From Lacinutrix sp. Bg11-31 (GTDB lineage Bacteria > Bacteroidota > Bacteroidia > Flavobacteriales > Flavobacteriaceae), in NCBI RefSeq assembly GCF_002831665.1, contig NZ_CP025118.1:2914001-2978000 (forward strand): a DNA stretch of 64,000 bases, in the 5' to 3' direction. The notes beneath the pieces are model-generated. The model did not search any database and had not been told where the DNA came from. It was given only the letters and a program-made list of their open reading frames with translations. This document shows positions 34,431 through 43,718 of this stretch, in pieces (position 1 is the stretch's first letter; each line of letters opens with the position of its first letter). The position numbers and the translations under genes are program-made.

Positions 34431-35537
34431 TTATCGATAAAACACACGTTTAATACGTTGAGATACAGAGGTTAGTAATTCGTATGAGATAGAGTTGATG
34501 CTTTCTGCTAAGCTTTCGGCAGAGTGTTGAGGTCCAAAAACAATAACCTCATCACCTTCTTTGCAAGAAATAGTTGTAACATCTACCATAATCATATCCA
34601 TACAAACATTACCAATTATAAATGCTTTTTGGTTATTTATAAATACAAATCCTTTTCCGTTTCCAAACAGTCTATTTATGCCATCTGCATGACCAATAGG
34701 TAAGGTTGCGGTTTTAATATCTTCATTAGCAATAAAGGCACGATTATAACCCAAACTATCACCTTTTTTTATGGTGTGAATTTGAGAAATACTTGTTTTT
34801 AATGTCCCAACTGGTTTTAGGTTTTTGTTAATTTCTGGATTATTTCCAAAGCCATACAATCCAATTCCACATCTAACCATATCGAAATGTGCTTCTGGAT
34901 AATTTAATACTCCAGAGGTGTTACTTTGATGCAAAAGAGGTTGGTAACCTAAATTATCTATCATCTTTTTCGCAATACGTTTAAAACTTTTAATTTGATT
35001 TAATGTGAAGTCTTTTTCGTTTACATCCTCACTTGCTGCTAAATGCGAAAAGAGTGATTTCACTTTTATTGCTTCAGTCGTTTTTAGACTGTTCAGGATG
35101 GTTTCAGCTTCAGCTTCAGCAAAACCTAATCTATTTAAACCTGTATTAAATTTTATGTGAATAGGATAATTGTATTGTTTTTGTTTTTCAGCGACAGTTA
35201 TAAATTCATTTAAAACACGTTGAGAATATATACTAGGTTCTAGACAGCGTTCTATAATTAATTTAAATTTTTCAGGTTGAGGATGCAACACCAAAATTGG
35301 TGTTTTTATGCCTGCATCTCTTAGTGAAATAGCTTCGTTTGTATATGCTACAGCAAAATAATCTACATTTAAGTCTTCAAGATATTTTGCTATTTCTACA
35401 GCATCGCTTCCATAAGCATAAGCTTTTACTACGGCTAAAAACTTGGTGCTACTTTTAAGTTTAGATTTTATAAAAGTAACATTATGTTTTAAAGCGCTTA
35501 AGTCTATTTCCAGAATGGTTTCCTGAGATTTAAGCAT
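34431..35537 (-). CDS. alr: Alanine racemase
   Basis: 368 residues of the fold-III PLP family. The PLP-binding Lys38 is in [10 protein letters not shown]. The catalytic Tyr is in SLGYNRAF. The end of the barrel carries the typical [12 protein letters not shown] and [12 protein letters not shown]. It converts L- to D-alanine for peptidoglycan. It overlaps tdk by 8 bases, so the two are one operon. Confidence 0.95.
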   Translation of the reverse strand: MLKSQETILEIDLSALKHNVTFIKSKLKSSTKFLAVVKAYAYGSDAVEIAKYLEDLNVDYFAVAYTNEAISLRDAGIKTPILVLHPQPEKFKLIIERCLEPSIYSQRVLNEFITVAEKQKQYNYPIHIKFNTGLNRLGFAEAEAETILNSLKTTEAIKVKSLFSHLAASEDVNEKDFTLNQIKSFKRIAKKMIDNLGYQPLLHQSNTSGVLNYPEAHFDMVRCGIGLYGFGNNPEINKNLKPVGTLKTSISQIHTIKKGDSLGYNRAFIANEDIKTATLPIGHADGINRLFGNGKGFVFINNQKAFIIGNVCMDMIMVDVTTISCKEGDEVIVFGPQHSAESLAESINSISYELLTSVSQRIKRVFYR

Positions 35538-36171
35538 CTTTATCTTTAGGTTTTAGTGCTTCGGCATCATTCACTTCCATTGTTTTTATTTTTTCTCGCG
35601 TGATTGCTTTATAGTATGCTGCTCGACTTAAAGGTTCGTATTCTTCAATTTCGCCTAATAACACAAGATCTTCACTTTTATTTTTTCGGTAACTAAATTG
35701 TGCAAGATTTCCTGTACGTGTACAAACGGCATGTACTTTGGTAACATACTCTGCAGTTGCCATTAAATTAGGCATTGGTCCAAATGGATTGCCTTTAAAA
35801 TCCATATCTAACCCAGCAACAATAACACGAATGCCTTTGTTTGCTAAATCGTTACAAACACGTACAATTTCGTCGTCGAAAAACTGAGCTTCGTCAATAC
35901 CAACCACATCGCAACCATCTGCCAAAATAGGAATATTAGCAGCGGCAGGAACTGGAGTAGAGCGAATTTGGTTAGCATCGTGAGAGACTACCATTTCGTC
36001 ATCATATCGCACATCTATTGCAGGCTTGAATATTTCTACTTTTTGCTTTGCAAACTGTGCACGTTTTAGTCTTCGAATAAGCTCTTCGGTTTTTCCAGAA
36101 AACATGGAACCGCAAATAACTTCAATCCAACCAAATTGTTCTTTTTGATTTACTGTATTTTCAAGAAACAT
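35530..36171 (-). CDS. tdk: Thymidine kinase, type II (TK1-like), with reduced zinc site
   Basis: 213 residues. P-loop [25 protein letters not shown] (lasso/Asp-Glu) and an [14 protein letters not shown] segment identify TK1. In the lasso domain only one of the four usual zinc Cys remains ([14 protein letters not shown]); the second C-x-x-C is replaced by SRAAYYK. This suggests a zinc-free lasso. It salvages thymidine to dTMP. The gene opens the tdk-alr operon. Confidence 0.93.
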   Translation of the reverse strand: MFLENTVNQKEQFGWIEVICGSMFSGKTEELIRRLKRAQFAKQKVEIFKPAIDVRYDDEMVVSHDANQIRSTPVPAAANIPILADGCDVVGIDEAQFFDDEIVRVCNDLANKGIRVIVAGLDMDFKGNPFGPMPNLMATAEYVTKVHAVCTRTGNLAQFSYRKNKSEDLVLLGEIEEYEPLSRAAYYKAITREKIKTMEVNDAEALKPKDKDA

Positions 36172-36190
36172 TTCGTAATTTTAACACACC

Positions 36191-36210
36191 AACAAGAAAC
36201 ATTTCTTGTT
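36191..36210. promoter_or_regulatory. 20-base palindrome in the tdk leader or promoter region
   Basis: AACAAGAAACATTTCTTGTT is a perfect 9-base inverted repeat around CA. It lies 20 bases before tdk and between the start and the -7 box at 36226-36233. It could be an operator or an mRNA leader hairpin. Confidence 0.45.
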
Positions 36211-36225
36211 GCTATAAAGGTGGCT

Positions 36226-36233
36226 CAAATTTA
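36226..36233 (-). promoter_or_regulatory. -7 promoter box of tdk-alr
   Basis: The minus strand reads TAAATTTG, an exact -7 box, 55 bases before the tdk start. The resulting leader would hold the 20-base palindrome. No good -33 element is visible. Confidence 0.45.
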
Positions 36234-36258
36234 TTAAAAATCAAAAGCCTAAATTGTA

Positions 36259-36266
36259 TAAATTTG
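36259..36266 (+). promoter_or_regulatory. -7 promoter box of the 36289 gene
   Basis: TAAATTTG matches TAnnTTTG exactly, 23 bases before the start at 36289. It is divergent from the tdk box. The -33 position holds only A/T. Confidence 0.45.
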
Positions 36267-36288
36267 AATAATTATAAAATTTTAATCT

Positions 36289-37017
36289 ATGAAGAAGAAG
36301 TTAGAATCCGAATTGATGAGTATTGCTCACAAGATTCTTAAACTAAAAGGGAAAGAAGATGTAAATAGAATGCATACTGAAGTTGCTGCTTTATACGAAA
36401 AACTTACCGTTTTAAAATTTGCGCAAGAAAACTTTGAAGACGATTTACCTACCATTGGTAACGATTCTTCTTTTTTTGGGATGTTAGACACTGCTTTTAA
36501 TAATACCGTAAGTGATAATATTGAGGTTGGAAACAAAACATATATTGATGTAGATGAACGAGATGACGATGAAATAATGGAGCCTGTAATAGAAAAAATT
36601 AAAGATATGGTTGCTCAAATGCCTCAAGAAACACAAGAGGTTGATGCTATTTTTGAGTCTATAAAGCCTAAATACCATAAAAATGATTTTGAAGATATTA
36701 CTGCCGATTTTAATGAAACTCCAATTTTCGATAAAGTAAGTGATATTAAATCTACCGAAAAAAAATCGTTAAACGATAAGTTAAAATCAGGCGGATTAAC
36801 CATTGGTTTAAACGATAAGTTGGCTTTTATAAAATATTTATTCGATGGTAAAAATGAAGATTATGATCGTGTGGTTTCACAATTAAACACGATGTCTAAT
36901 TTTAAAGAAGCCAATACCTTTATAGAAAACACTGTAAAACCAGATTATAAATCTTGGGCAGATAAAGATGAATATGTTGAGCGTTTTATGGCGATTATTG
37001 AATCTAGGTTTAATTAG
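36289..37017 (+). CDS. Conserved flavobacterial protein of unknown function
   Basis: 242 residues with no signal peptide and no transmembrane segment. It is acidic, with a helical N-terminal half (KKKLESELMSIAHKILKLKG), a DDDE-rich linker (about 85-95) and a Lys/Asp-rich second half containing KSGGLTIGLNDKLAFIKYLF (about 165-184). I do not recognise a domain. It is likely cytoplasmic. It lies 9 bases before the DoxX gene and is probably co-transcribed with it. Confidence 0.7.
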   Translation: MKKKLESELMSIAHKILKLKGKEDVNRMHTEVAALYEKLTVLKFAQENFEDDLPTIGNDSSFFGMLDTAFNNTVSDNIEVGNKTYIDVDERDDDEIMEPVIEKIKDMVAQMPQETQEVDAIFESIKPKYHKNDFEDITADFNETPIFDKVSDIKSTEKKSLNDKLKSGGLTIGLNDKLAFIKYLFDGKNEDYDRVVSQLNTMSNFKEANTFIENTVKPDYKSWADKDEYVERFMAIIESRFN

Positions 37018-37026
37018 TAAAAAAGA

Positions 37027-37389
37027 ATGAGTATTAAAAAAATTATTTATTGGATTGCAACTATAGGAGTTTGCGGTATATTTCTATTTTCGGCAGGTAT
37101 GTATTTTACAAAATACGAGATGGTAAAAGGTTTCTTTGAAGTACTTAACCACCCTACTTATCTTGTTTATCCTTTAGCAACACTAAAAATTATTGGTGTA
37201 ATAATGATTTTGTTGCGTAAAAATAGTTGGCTTACTGAATGGGCTTATGCTGGTTTTTTTTTTAATGCAATTCTAGCAAGTGCTGCGCATTATAATGCAG
37301 GACATGAAATAGGATTGTCTTACGTGGTGATTCCTCTAATATTAATTTCTTACTTTCTAGGAAAAGTGGTTAGACCAATTAAAAGTTAA
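37027..37389 (+). CDS. DoxX-like membrane protein
   Basis: 120 residues with four transmembrane helices (about 5-25, 42-62, 70-90, 96-115). The opening KKIIYWIATIGVCGIFLFSAG and the YEMVKGFFEVLNHPTYLVYP segment match the DoxX family. Function in this family is unclear; the thiosulfate:quinone reductase subunit DoxD is a distant relative. Its stop overlaps that of the large surface protein by 4 bases. Confidence 0.75.
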   Translation: MSIKKIIYWIATIGVCGIFLFSAGMYFTKYEMVKGFFEVLNHPTYLVYPLATLKIIGVIMILLRKNSWLTEWAYAGFFFNAILASAAHYNAGHEIGLSYVVIPLILISYFLGKVVRPIKS

Positions 37390-40300
37390 TAATTAAGATA
37401 CAACCAACCTACAAAAGGTTTTTCTAAAGCGTTAATTGTTATTACATAGTAGTAAGTGCCAACAGGTAAACGCGTATTAGATTTTGGAACTCCTTTATTT
37501 GGAATACCGTTCCAGTTGTTTTTATAGTTGTTAGTTTCGAAAACCAACTTTCCATAGCGATTAAATATTTTTACATTATTTATAGGATAATCTTCAATAC
37601 AATTTATTATAAATGTATCGTTATCTCCATCATTATTTGGCGAAACACCTTGCGATATTTTTAAACAGTCGTTTACAGAAACTTCGGCTGAGTCTTCATT
37701 GTTAGTTTCGTCTCTGTCAATTTCGGTTACACTATTTAAACTAGCTGTATTTAATAAGTTGTGAGACGAAATTACTTGAGCAGATATGTTTAGTGTTTCA
37801 GATTGATTAGTGTTTAAATTGGGTAAATTCCAAAGAAAAGAAGTTTCATTATATATACCATAAGTTGTGTTAGAGTTCTGGTAAATATAGCCACTAGGTA
37901 GACTTTCATATATAGAAATAGTAGTAGCATTTGTGGTTCCTATATTTGTTGCTGTAATGGTAAATGTAACGGTTCCACCAATTGAAACTTCCGTAGGTGA
38001 AACAGATTTTAATACTTCAATATCAACATCAGTCATTAAAATAGTAACCTCTGCTGTATCTTCATTATTTGTGAGGTCTCTGTCTGTTTCTGTGAGACTA
38101 TTTAAACTAACGCTATTTACTAAATCATTTGATGAAACAACCTGAGCAATAATAGTTAATGTTTCGGTTTGATTTGGAGATAAACTATTTAAATTCCATA
38201 ATGAAGAAGCATCAATATAAACACCTAAGCTAGTCGATGCAGATATAAATTGATAACCAGAAGGTAAGTTTTCTAAAATAGAAATATTTGTAGCTTCAGA
38301 TGTGCCTAAATTAGAAATTGTAATAGTAAAAGTTACGTTTTCTCCAACAAAGGCTTGAGTTGGTAACACGGATTTTAGAACTTCAATATCAACATTAGTA
38401 TTGTCTGCAATAACATCTAAAGTTGCGTTAGCAAGTGAGGTGTCGATATTATTTTGGTCTGAAAAATTAGCATTATCATTTAAATAAGTTCCAATAATAG
38501 TAGAGGTAACAGGAACAGCAAATGTGCAAGTTTCAATACCATTAGGAAACATTAAATTATTAACGATTACACTTGTATCTCCATTGTTTCCTGTAAATGT
38601 AGCTGTACAGCCATTGCTCTGTACCCAATTTATTGGTCCAGCAATGGTTAATCCGGTTGGAAGATTATCGGTAAAGTCTATATTGTTTTGTGCTGGGTTA
38701 CCAGCCAAGTTGGTAACAGTAAATTCTAAAACACTTTGTTGTCCAACAATAATTTGAGTTGGCGTAAACAATTTTACAACTGTTGGTGCAATAACTTGAA
38801 TATTGCTAATAGAAATATTAGTTTCGAGAGTTAACTCTTGGTTATCGCTTTCGTTTGGTATGGCTTGAGCATTGTTTGTAAATGCACCACCAAAACTTGG
38901 AGCAGTAACCGGAATTGTAATTTGTATTGTTGACGCTGCATCCATATTTGGTATTACTCCAGTTATAGTATTTCCTGTTGTTGTAAAAGTGGTACAACTG
39001 GCATTTCCATTTGTTACAGTACAAGTTGGAGTACCATTTAAGATGAATTCGCTTCCTATTATATCTTGAAAGTCAATATTAATAGCATTAGAACTCGTGT
39101 TGCTATTTGTAATATCTATTATCCAATTAAAATCTTGATTAACAACAACCTGAGTAAATTCTGGATAGGTTTGTACAACCAAATCTACACAAGGTGCAAA
39201 ATAAGTTACTACACTCGCTTGGTTATTACCAAGAGCATTATCTGCTAAATTATCAACACTAGTTATTCTTACACCATTGGTTGCTTCTATTGCAGAACTA
39301 GAACATTCTGGTTCCCAGTTTACTATTACTTGAAAAGTAATAGAACTCTGCGCAGGTAATGAGTAATTATCTTGAGGATTAATGCTCCAAAAAATATCTT
39401 CCATTCCAGCGTCTGGAATACCATCTAATACAATACCAATATTGGCATTAATAACCGTTGGGCAAGTTGCTGTTCCGGTTGTTGAGGCACAATTTACAGA
39501 CACTAAAGCAGCAGTTGTTTGTGTGTTTGCTCCATTTGGCATGTAGTCTTCTATTTCTACTAAGGCATTTGTGGTTGCATTTGGGTTTGTTACTGTAATT
39601 TCATAAGTTACATTTCCCCAACCAACTGTGTTTGCCGCATCGCTACCAAGTGGAAAAACAGGATCTATTTGTACTTTAGTAACTTGTAAATCTACTATCT
39701 CTTCAGGATCGCAAAGTGGTAAAGGAGGTAATATTACAAAATCACTTTCTGCATTGTTTACAACATTGCTTTCTAAAATAGTAGTTTCTAATAAGTTTAC
39801 TCCACTTCTTACGTGTCCATCCGAATTAATAATTGTTCCAGTAGAGCAGTCGTCTGGATCTATAAACTTTACAACTGTTGTGACGGTTATGGTAACATTA
39901 GCAGGAATAATAAATTCGTTAGTAGACCAAAAAACACCTTGATCTGTTAAGGTAAAATCATTACATGTTATATTTCCTGTAGTTGCGTCGCAAGTAATAG
40001 ATACAATTTCCCAATCTATATTTACAGATAAATTTTGAAGAAAAAAGCGTCCATAACCATCAAGCGGTCCATTGTTACACGCTATGGTTTCGAAAGTTAT
40101 TTCTTCATCCCAACTCACCATGTCTGTTGGTAAAGGTGTAATTTGTGTAGTCTCGATACATAAATCTGTTGTATCACAAACTGAAGGGTCAATAAGTTGT
40201 GTAAAAACTAAATTAGAATTGTTAGAAGATTCATTAGCATGGTCTATTTCAATTCTTATAAAGCTATCAACAGCTAATGCATCTATTTCAAGACTACAAG

Positions 40301-41162
40301 CAGGTTCTAAATATTTGTAAACAATTTCAAAACTTAAAGAACTATTTGCATTAAACTGAATAGGGTTATTATAGCTAAAAAAAGTAGTAAACTGAGGACT
40401 AGCAGTTAATACAGGTCCAGAATTTTGTGGTACTCCAGAAGCATCTGGACATAGTGTACCATTTGTTCCACTTAAACAAGAAATAGATTGGAATTGCACA
40501 TTTGGTATTCCAAAATTAATAGCGTTCGCCAATTGCATTCTACCAGAAAAACTACTTAAAGGAAAACCAATACTGCTATTGTTTGTAATAGTAAATTGGT
40601 AAGTGACTGTATCGTCCCAATTGGATATTCCAGTACCTTGAGCAGGTGTAATTTGAGAATAGACAACAGAAAAATCTATAGGTAAATCATTAACATCTAT
40701 AGAAATTATGGATTGGTTGTTTGAAGAGTTATTGTCTGTGGTTCCATTAGGAGGAAAAACAGTAACATTAGTGGCAATTCCTCCAGGAGTTATTGGAGCA
40801 CGAACAGTTACCAAAACTTCTACACTAGAATTACTAGGCATATTTGCAATGGTTCCAGTAAGTGTATTTCCAGTAAAAACTAAATTAGTAACAGCACTTG
40901 ACCCTCCATTTGGATTCTGGCTCATAGATACAAAGTAACTCACATTTGTACTTAACGTTTGTGAAAAAGTAGCATTATTAACTTCATTTCCCGAGTTTAG
41001 AATAGTTACTAAATACAGAAAATCTTGATAAATATTTACATTAGAAACAGTTGTTCCAGAATTATTTTGTGCTTCTACAACAATTGATAAATCTGTAGTT
41101 TGTGCTTTTACATTTAAAAATGAAAAACAAAGAATGAATAAGCAAATAGCGATTTTTTGCAT
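37386..41162 (-). CDS. DUF11-type repeat surface protein with T9SS type B signal
   Basis: 1258 residues. A signal peptide (1-20) is followed by about eight Ig-like DUF11-type repeats (each 120-140 residues with opening VDIEVLKSVLPTQAFVGE and ending near a Tyr/Asn-rich loop). The last two repeats are close duplicates: both contain LPSGY and DIEVLKSV. The end (about 1165-1258) is the gliding-motility-associated type B signal (GVSPNNDGDNDTFII, then KIFNRYGKLVFETNNY). It should be secreted by T9SS and attached to the surface by the type B route. No fixed partner is next to it. Confidence 0.85.
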   Translation of the reverse strand: MQKIAICLFILCFSFLNVKAQTTDLSIVVEAQNNSGTTVSNVNIYQDFLYLVTILNSGNEVNNATFSQTLSTNVSYFVSMSQNPNGGSSAVTNLVFTGNTLTGTIANMPSNSSVEVLVTVRAPITPGGIATNVTVFPPNGTTDNNSSNNQSIISIDVNDLPIDFSVVYSQITPAQGTGISNWDDTVTYQFTITNNSSIGFPLSSFSGRMQLANAINFGIPNVQFQSISCLSGTNGTLCPDASGVPQNSGPVLTASPQFTTFFSYNNPIQFNANSSLSFEIVYKYLEPACSLEIDALAVDSFIRIEIDHANESSNNSNLVFTQLIDPSVCDTTDLCIETTQITPLPTDMVSWDEEITFETIACNNGPLDGYGRFFLQNLSVNIDWEIVSITCDATTGNITCNDFTLTDQGVFWSTNEFIIPANVTITVTTVVKFIDPDDCSTGTIINSDGHVRSGVNLLETTILESNVVNNAESDFVILPPLPLCDPEEIVDLQVTKVQIDPVFPLGSDAANTVGWGNVTYEITVTNPNATTNALVEIEDYMPNGANTQTTAALVSVNCASTTGTATCPTVINANIGIVLDGIPDAGMEDIFWSINPQDNYSLPAQSSITFQVIVNWEPECSSSAIEATNGVRITSVDNLADNALGNNQASVVTYFAPCVDLVVQTYPEFTQVVVNQDFNWIIDITNSNTSSNAINIDFQDIIGSEFILNGTPTCTVTNGNASCTTFTTTGNTITGVIPNMDAASTIQITIPVTAPSFGGAFTNNAQAIPNESDNQELTLETNISISNIQVIAPTVVKLFTPTQIIVGQQSVLEFTVTNLAGNPAQNNIDFTDNLPTGLTIAGPINWVQSNGCTATFTGNNGDTSVIVNNLMFPNGIETCTFAVPVTSTIIGTYLNDNANFSDQNNIDTSLANATLDVIADNTNVDIEVLKSVLPTQAFVGENVTFTITISNLGTSEATNISILENLPSGYQFISASTSLGVYIDASSLWNLNSLSPNQTETLTIIAQVVSSNDLVNSVSLNSLTETDRDLTNNEDTAEVTILMTDVDIEVLKSVSPTEVSIGGTVTFTITATNIGTTNATTISIYESLPSGYIYQNSNTTYGIYNETSFLWNLPNLNTNQSETLNISAQVISSHNLLNTASLNSVTEIDRDETNNEDSAEVSVNDCLKISQGVSPNNDGDNDTFIINCIEDYPINNVKIFNRYGKLVFETNNYKNNWNGIPNKGVPKSNTRLPVGTYYYVITINALEKPFVGWLYLNY

Positions 41163-41201
41163 TGGTTGGTTTAGTAAGTAGATACCAAAATAATAAAAAG
41201 G

Positions 41202-41234
41202 TTGCGTAAAAAACGCTTAAAGATTGTAAATTTG
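41202..41234 (+). promoter_or_regulatory. Promoter of rsmI
   Basis: TTG at 41202-41204 and TAAATTTG at 41227-41234 are 22 bases apart. The start codon is 20 bases after the -7 box. Confidence 0.6.
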
Positions 41235-41253
41235 AAATTATAAGTAATACTAA

Positions 41254-41925
41254 ATGAGCAAACTTTACATAGTACCAACACCTATAGGGAATTTGGAAGA
41301 TATGACTTTTAGAGCTATTTCGGTTTTAAAGTCTGCAGATTCTATTTTAGCTGAAGACACCAGAACTTCTGGAAAACTTTTGAAGCATTTTGATATAAAA
41401 ACACCAATGCACAGCCATCATATGCACAACGAGCATAAAACTGTTGAACGTTTGGTAGAGCGTTTAAAAAGCGGTGAAACTATTGCGCTTATTAGCGATG
41501 CAGGAACACCTGCTATTAGCGATCCTGGATTTTTATTAACTAGAGCTTGTGTAGAAAATGGTATAGAAGTAGATTGTTTACCTGGCGCAACAGCCTTTGT
41601 TCCAGCTTTAGTAAACTCTGGATTGCCAAATAATAAGTTTGTGTTCGAAGGTTTTTTACCAGTTAAAAAAGGAAGACAAACACGGTTAAAATTTCTAGCA
41701 GAAGAAACAAGAACTATTATATTTTACGAAAGCCCACACAAATTAATAAAAACCTTAGGTCATTTTTGTGAGTATTTTGGAGAAGACAGGCCAGTTTCTG
41801 TATCACGAGAACTTACCAAAATGTATGAGGAAACCATAAGAGGTACTGCCAAAGAAGTGTTAGTACACTACACTAATAAGCCGCCAAAAGGAGAGATTGT
41901 TATTGTTGTAGGAGGAAAAAAGTAG
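41254..41925 (+). CDS. rsmI: 16S rRNA (cytidine-1402-2'-O)-methyltransferase
   Basis: 223 residues of the tetrapyrrole-methylase fold: LYIVPTPIGNLEDMTFRA at the start, AEDTRTSGKLL, LISDAGTPAISDPG and CLPGATAFVPALVNSG. It methylates the ribose of C1402 in the decoding centre. The length is slightly below the E. coli protein, as usual in Bacteroidetes, which lack the extra C-terminal domain. Confidence 0.95.
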   Translation: MSKLYIVPTPIGNLEDMTFRAISVLKSADSILAEDTRTSGKLLKHFDIKTPMHSHHMHNEHKTVERLVERLKSGETIALISDAGTPAISDPGFLLTRACVENGIEVDCLPGATAFVPALVNSGLPNNKFVFEGFLPVKKGRQTRLKFLAEETRTIIFYESPHKLIKTLGHFCEYFGEDRPVSVSRELTKMYEETIRGTAKEVLVHYTNKPPKGEIVIVVGGKK

Positions 41926-41956
41926 ATAAACTAAGTTAACCAAATAATATCTTTTA

Positions 41957-42526
41957 ATGCAAGGTCTACTACATAGTATTACTCAATGTTCCATTTGTAA
42001 GGATCACCTTCCTCTTGGACCAAGACCTGTAGTTACTGCGCATCTAGAATCTAAAATTGTAATTATTGGTCAAGCACCAGGAACTAAAGTTCACGAATCT
42101 GGAATACCTTGGGACGACCAAAGTGGTAAAAAACTAAGGGAATGGCTTAATGTTAGTGATGAAGATTTTTATAATACTAAAAACTTCGCCATAATACCAA
42201 TAGGATTTTGCTATCCTGGCAAAGGAAAAACGGGAGATTTACCACCAAGAAAAGAATGTGCTCCAGAGTGGCACGAGCAGTTATTGCAAAAGATGCCAAA
42301 AGTAGAATTAGTACTATTAATTGGTGCTTATGCTCAAAAATATTACTTAAAAGAAGGCTTTAAAAAAAACCTTACAGAAACTGTTGGTGAGTATAAAACC
42401 TATTTACCAAAATATTTTCCAATGCCGCATCCTTCGCCAACTAATAGGTTTTGGAGAAGTAAAAATCCTTGGTTCGAGGAATTGGTTGTGCCAGAGTTGC
42501 AAGAGAAGATTAGAGAGATTCTATAA
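41957..42526 (+). CDS. Uracil-DNA glycosylase family protein with Fe-S ligands
   Basis: 189 residues. The four Cys at 11, 14, 85 and 101 (CSIC, GFCYPG, RKECAPEW) have the spacing of the 4Fe-4S site of family 4 uracil-DNA glycosylases. The active-site loop IIGQAPGTKVHESG lies near residues 36-49, and the C-terminal MPHPSP is the conserved His motif. It should excise uracil from DNA. A family 5 or other UDG-like specificity cannot be excluded. It is 31 bases after rsmI and probably in one operon with it. Confidence 0.8.
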   Translation: MQGLLHSITQCSICKDHLPLGPRPVVTAHLESKIVIIGQAPGTKVHESGIPWDDQSGKKLREWLNVSDEDFYNTKNFAIIPIGFCYPGKGKTGDLPPRKECAPEWHEQLLQKMPKVELVLLIGAYAQKYYLKEGFKKNLTETVGEYKTYLPKYFPMPHPSPTNRFWRSKNPWFEELVVPELQEKIREIL

Positions 42527-42633
42527 AAACGCAAAAATTCGCCAAAATAATAGATTTAAAAAAAACCTCACTATTTCTAGCAAGGTTTAATCTATTGTAT
42601 CTAAAAGTAAAGTAATCTAATAATCGAGACTAT

Positions 42634-43224
42634 CTAAACATGTTTTCCAACCTCAAAACCATGTTTTCCAAGGTATTGATCTCCACTTTCAATAGCATCA
42701 CCTTCAAGTGTTGTACCCATAGAATCGTTCCAACGGTTAAGGTACCCAAATAAAGAAATTACACCTAGCATTTCTACAATTTCACCTTCAGTCCAATGTG
42801 CATGTAAACGTTTTTGTATATCTGCATCAACAGCATTTGGAACTTGCGAAGCCGCTAAAGAGAAGTCTAAAGCAGCACGCTCAGCCTCGTTAAAAGCAGC
42901 ATGTGTTCTGTATTCCCAAATATTATCTAACTGCTCTTGTTCTGCTCCGTAACGCTCTGCAGCACGAATAGCGTGTGCTTGGCAATAACGGCAACCAGTT
43001 GTGTTACTAGAAACCCAAGCAATCATACGTTTTAAGGCTGAGGTAACTTTCCCTTCGTTAGCCATTACGGCTTTGTTTAAATTTATAAAAGCTTTAGAAA
43101 TGGCTGGTCTGCGCTGCATGGTAAGCACAGAGTTTGGGCAAAAACCTAAAGTTTCATTAAAGAACTCTGCTAGTTTTTTAGTTTCTAAATCGTGTTCGGC
43201 ATCTAAAGGCGTTACTAATGGCAT
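42634..43224 (-). CDS. AhpD-like alkylhydroperoxidase/carboxymuconolactone decarboxylase family
   Basis: 196 residues from the ATG at 43224 (MPLVTPLDAE). An in-frame start at 43260 would place it into the divergent promoter region, so the later ATG is chosen. The redox motif TTGCRYCQAHAIRAAERYG (C-x-x-C) is the AhpD pattern, likely acting in hydroperoxide reduction. It lies divergent to OsmC, another peroxide-reducing family. Confidence 0.8.
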   Translation of the reverse strand: MPLVTPLDAEHDLETKKLAEFFNETLGFCPNSVLTMQRRPAISKAFINLNKAVMANEGKVTSALKRMIAWVSSNTTGCRYCQAHAIRAAERYGAEQEQLDNIWEYRTHAAFNEAERAALDFSLAASQVPNAVDADIQKRLHAHWTEGEIVEMLGVISLFGYLNRWNDSMGTTLEGDAIESGDQYLGKHGFEVGKHV

Positions 43225-43242
43225 ATATTTGTTTTTTAATAG

Positions 43243-43250
43243 TATTTTTG
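43243..43250 (+). promoter_or_regulatory. -7 promoter box of the OsmC gene
   Basis: TATTTTTG matches TAnnTTTG, 32 bases before the OsmC start. A second exact box, TATATTTG, is at 43224-43231. Neither has a good -33 element. Confidence 0.45.
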
Positions 43251-43281
43251 ATAGGATCAATAAACGAAAAAATATTCAATT

Positions 43282-43704
43282 ATGTCGGATAAAGTAACTA
43301 CTGTTTGGAAAGAAAAAATGATTTTCGAGAGCGATAACCCAAGTGGTTATAGTTTTAATTTAGGTGTGTCGGAAGAAGATAACGACCCTTACAAGTCTTT
43401 AAGACCTAAGGCAGCAATGTTATCTGCTTTAGCAGCTTGTTCTGGATTAGATGTGGTTTCTGTTGCCGAAAAAATGAAAACAGAGTTTAGCGATTTTAAA
43501 ATAGAAGTAGTTGGCGAATTAACAGACGAGCACCCAAAAATATACCATACAGTAATTGTAGATTATCATTTTTATGGTAGCGATTTAGACGAGAAAAAGA
43601 TAACAAAAGCAGTAAACCTTTCGGTAGAGAAATATTGCGGTGTTATGGAAATGTTTCGTCAGTTTTCAAAAGTTGAAACTAAAATCAATTTTCATAATAA
43701 TTAA
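43282..43704 (+). CDS. OsmC family protein
   Basis: 140 residues. The two conserved Cys are in LAACSGLDVVSV (near residue 53) and EKYCGVMEMFR (near 118), the OsmC/Ohr thiol pair for organic hydroperoxide reduction. The fold core is intact. It is likely co-regulated with the divergent AhpD-like gene. Confidence 0.88.
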   Translation: MSDKVTTVWKEKMIFESDNPSGYSFNLGVSEEDNDPYKSLRPKAAMLSALAACSGLDVVSVAEKMKTEFSDFKIEVVGELTDEHPKIYHTVIVDYHFYGSDLDEKKITKAVNLSVEKYCGVMEMFRQFSKVETKINFHNN

Positions 43705-43718
43705 ATTTTTGTCATTCA

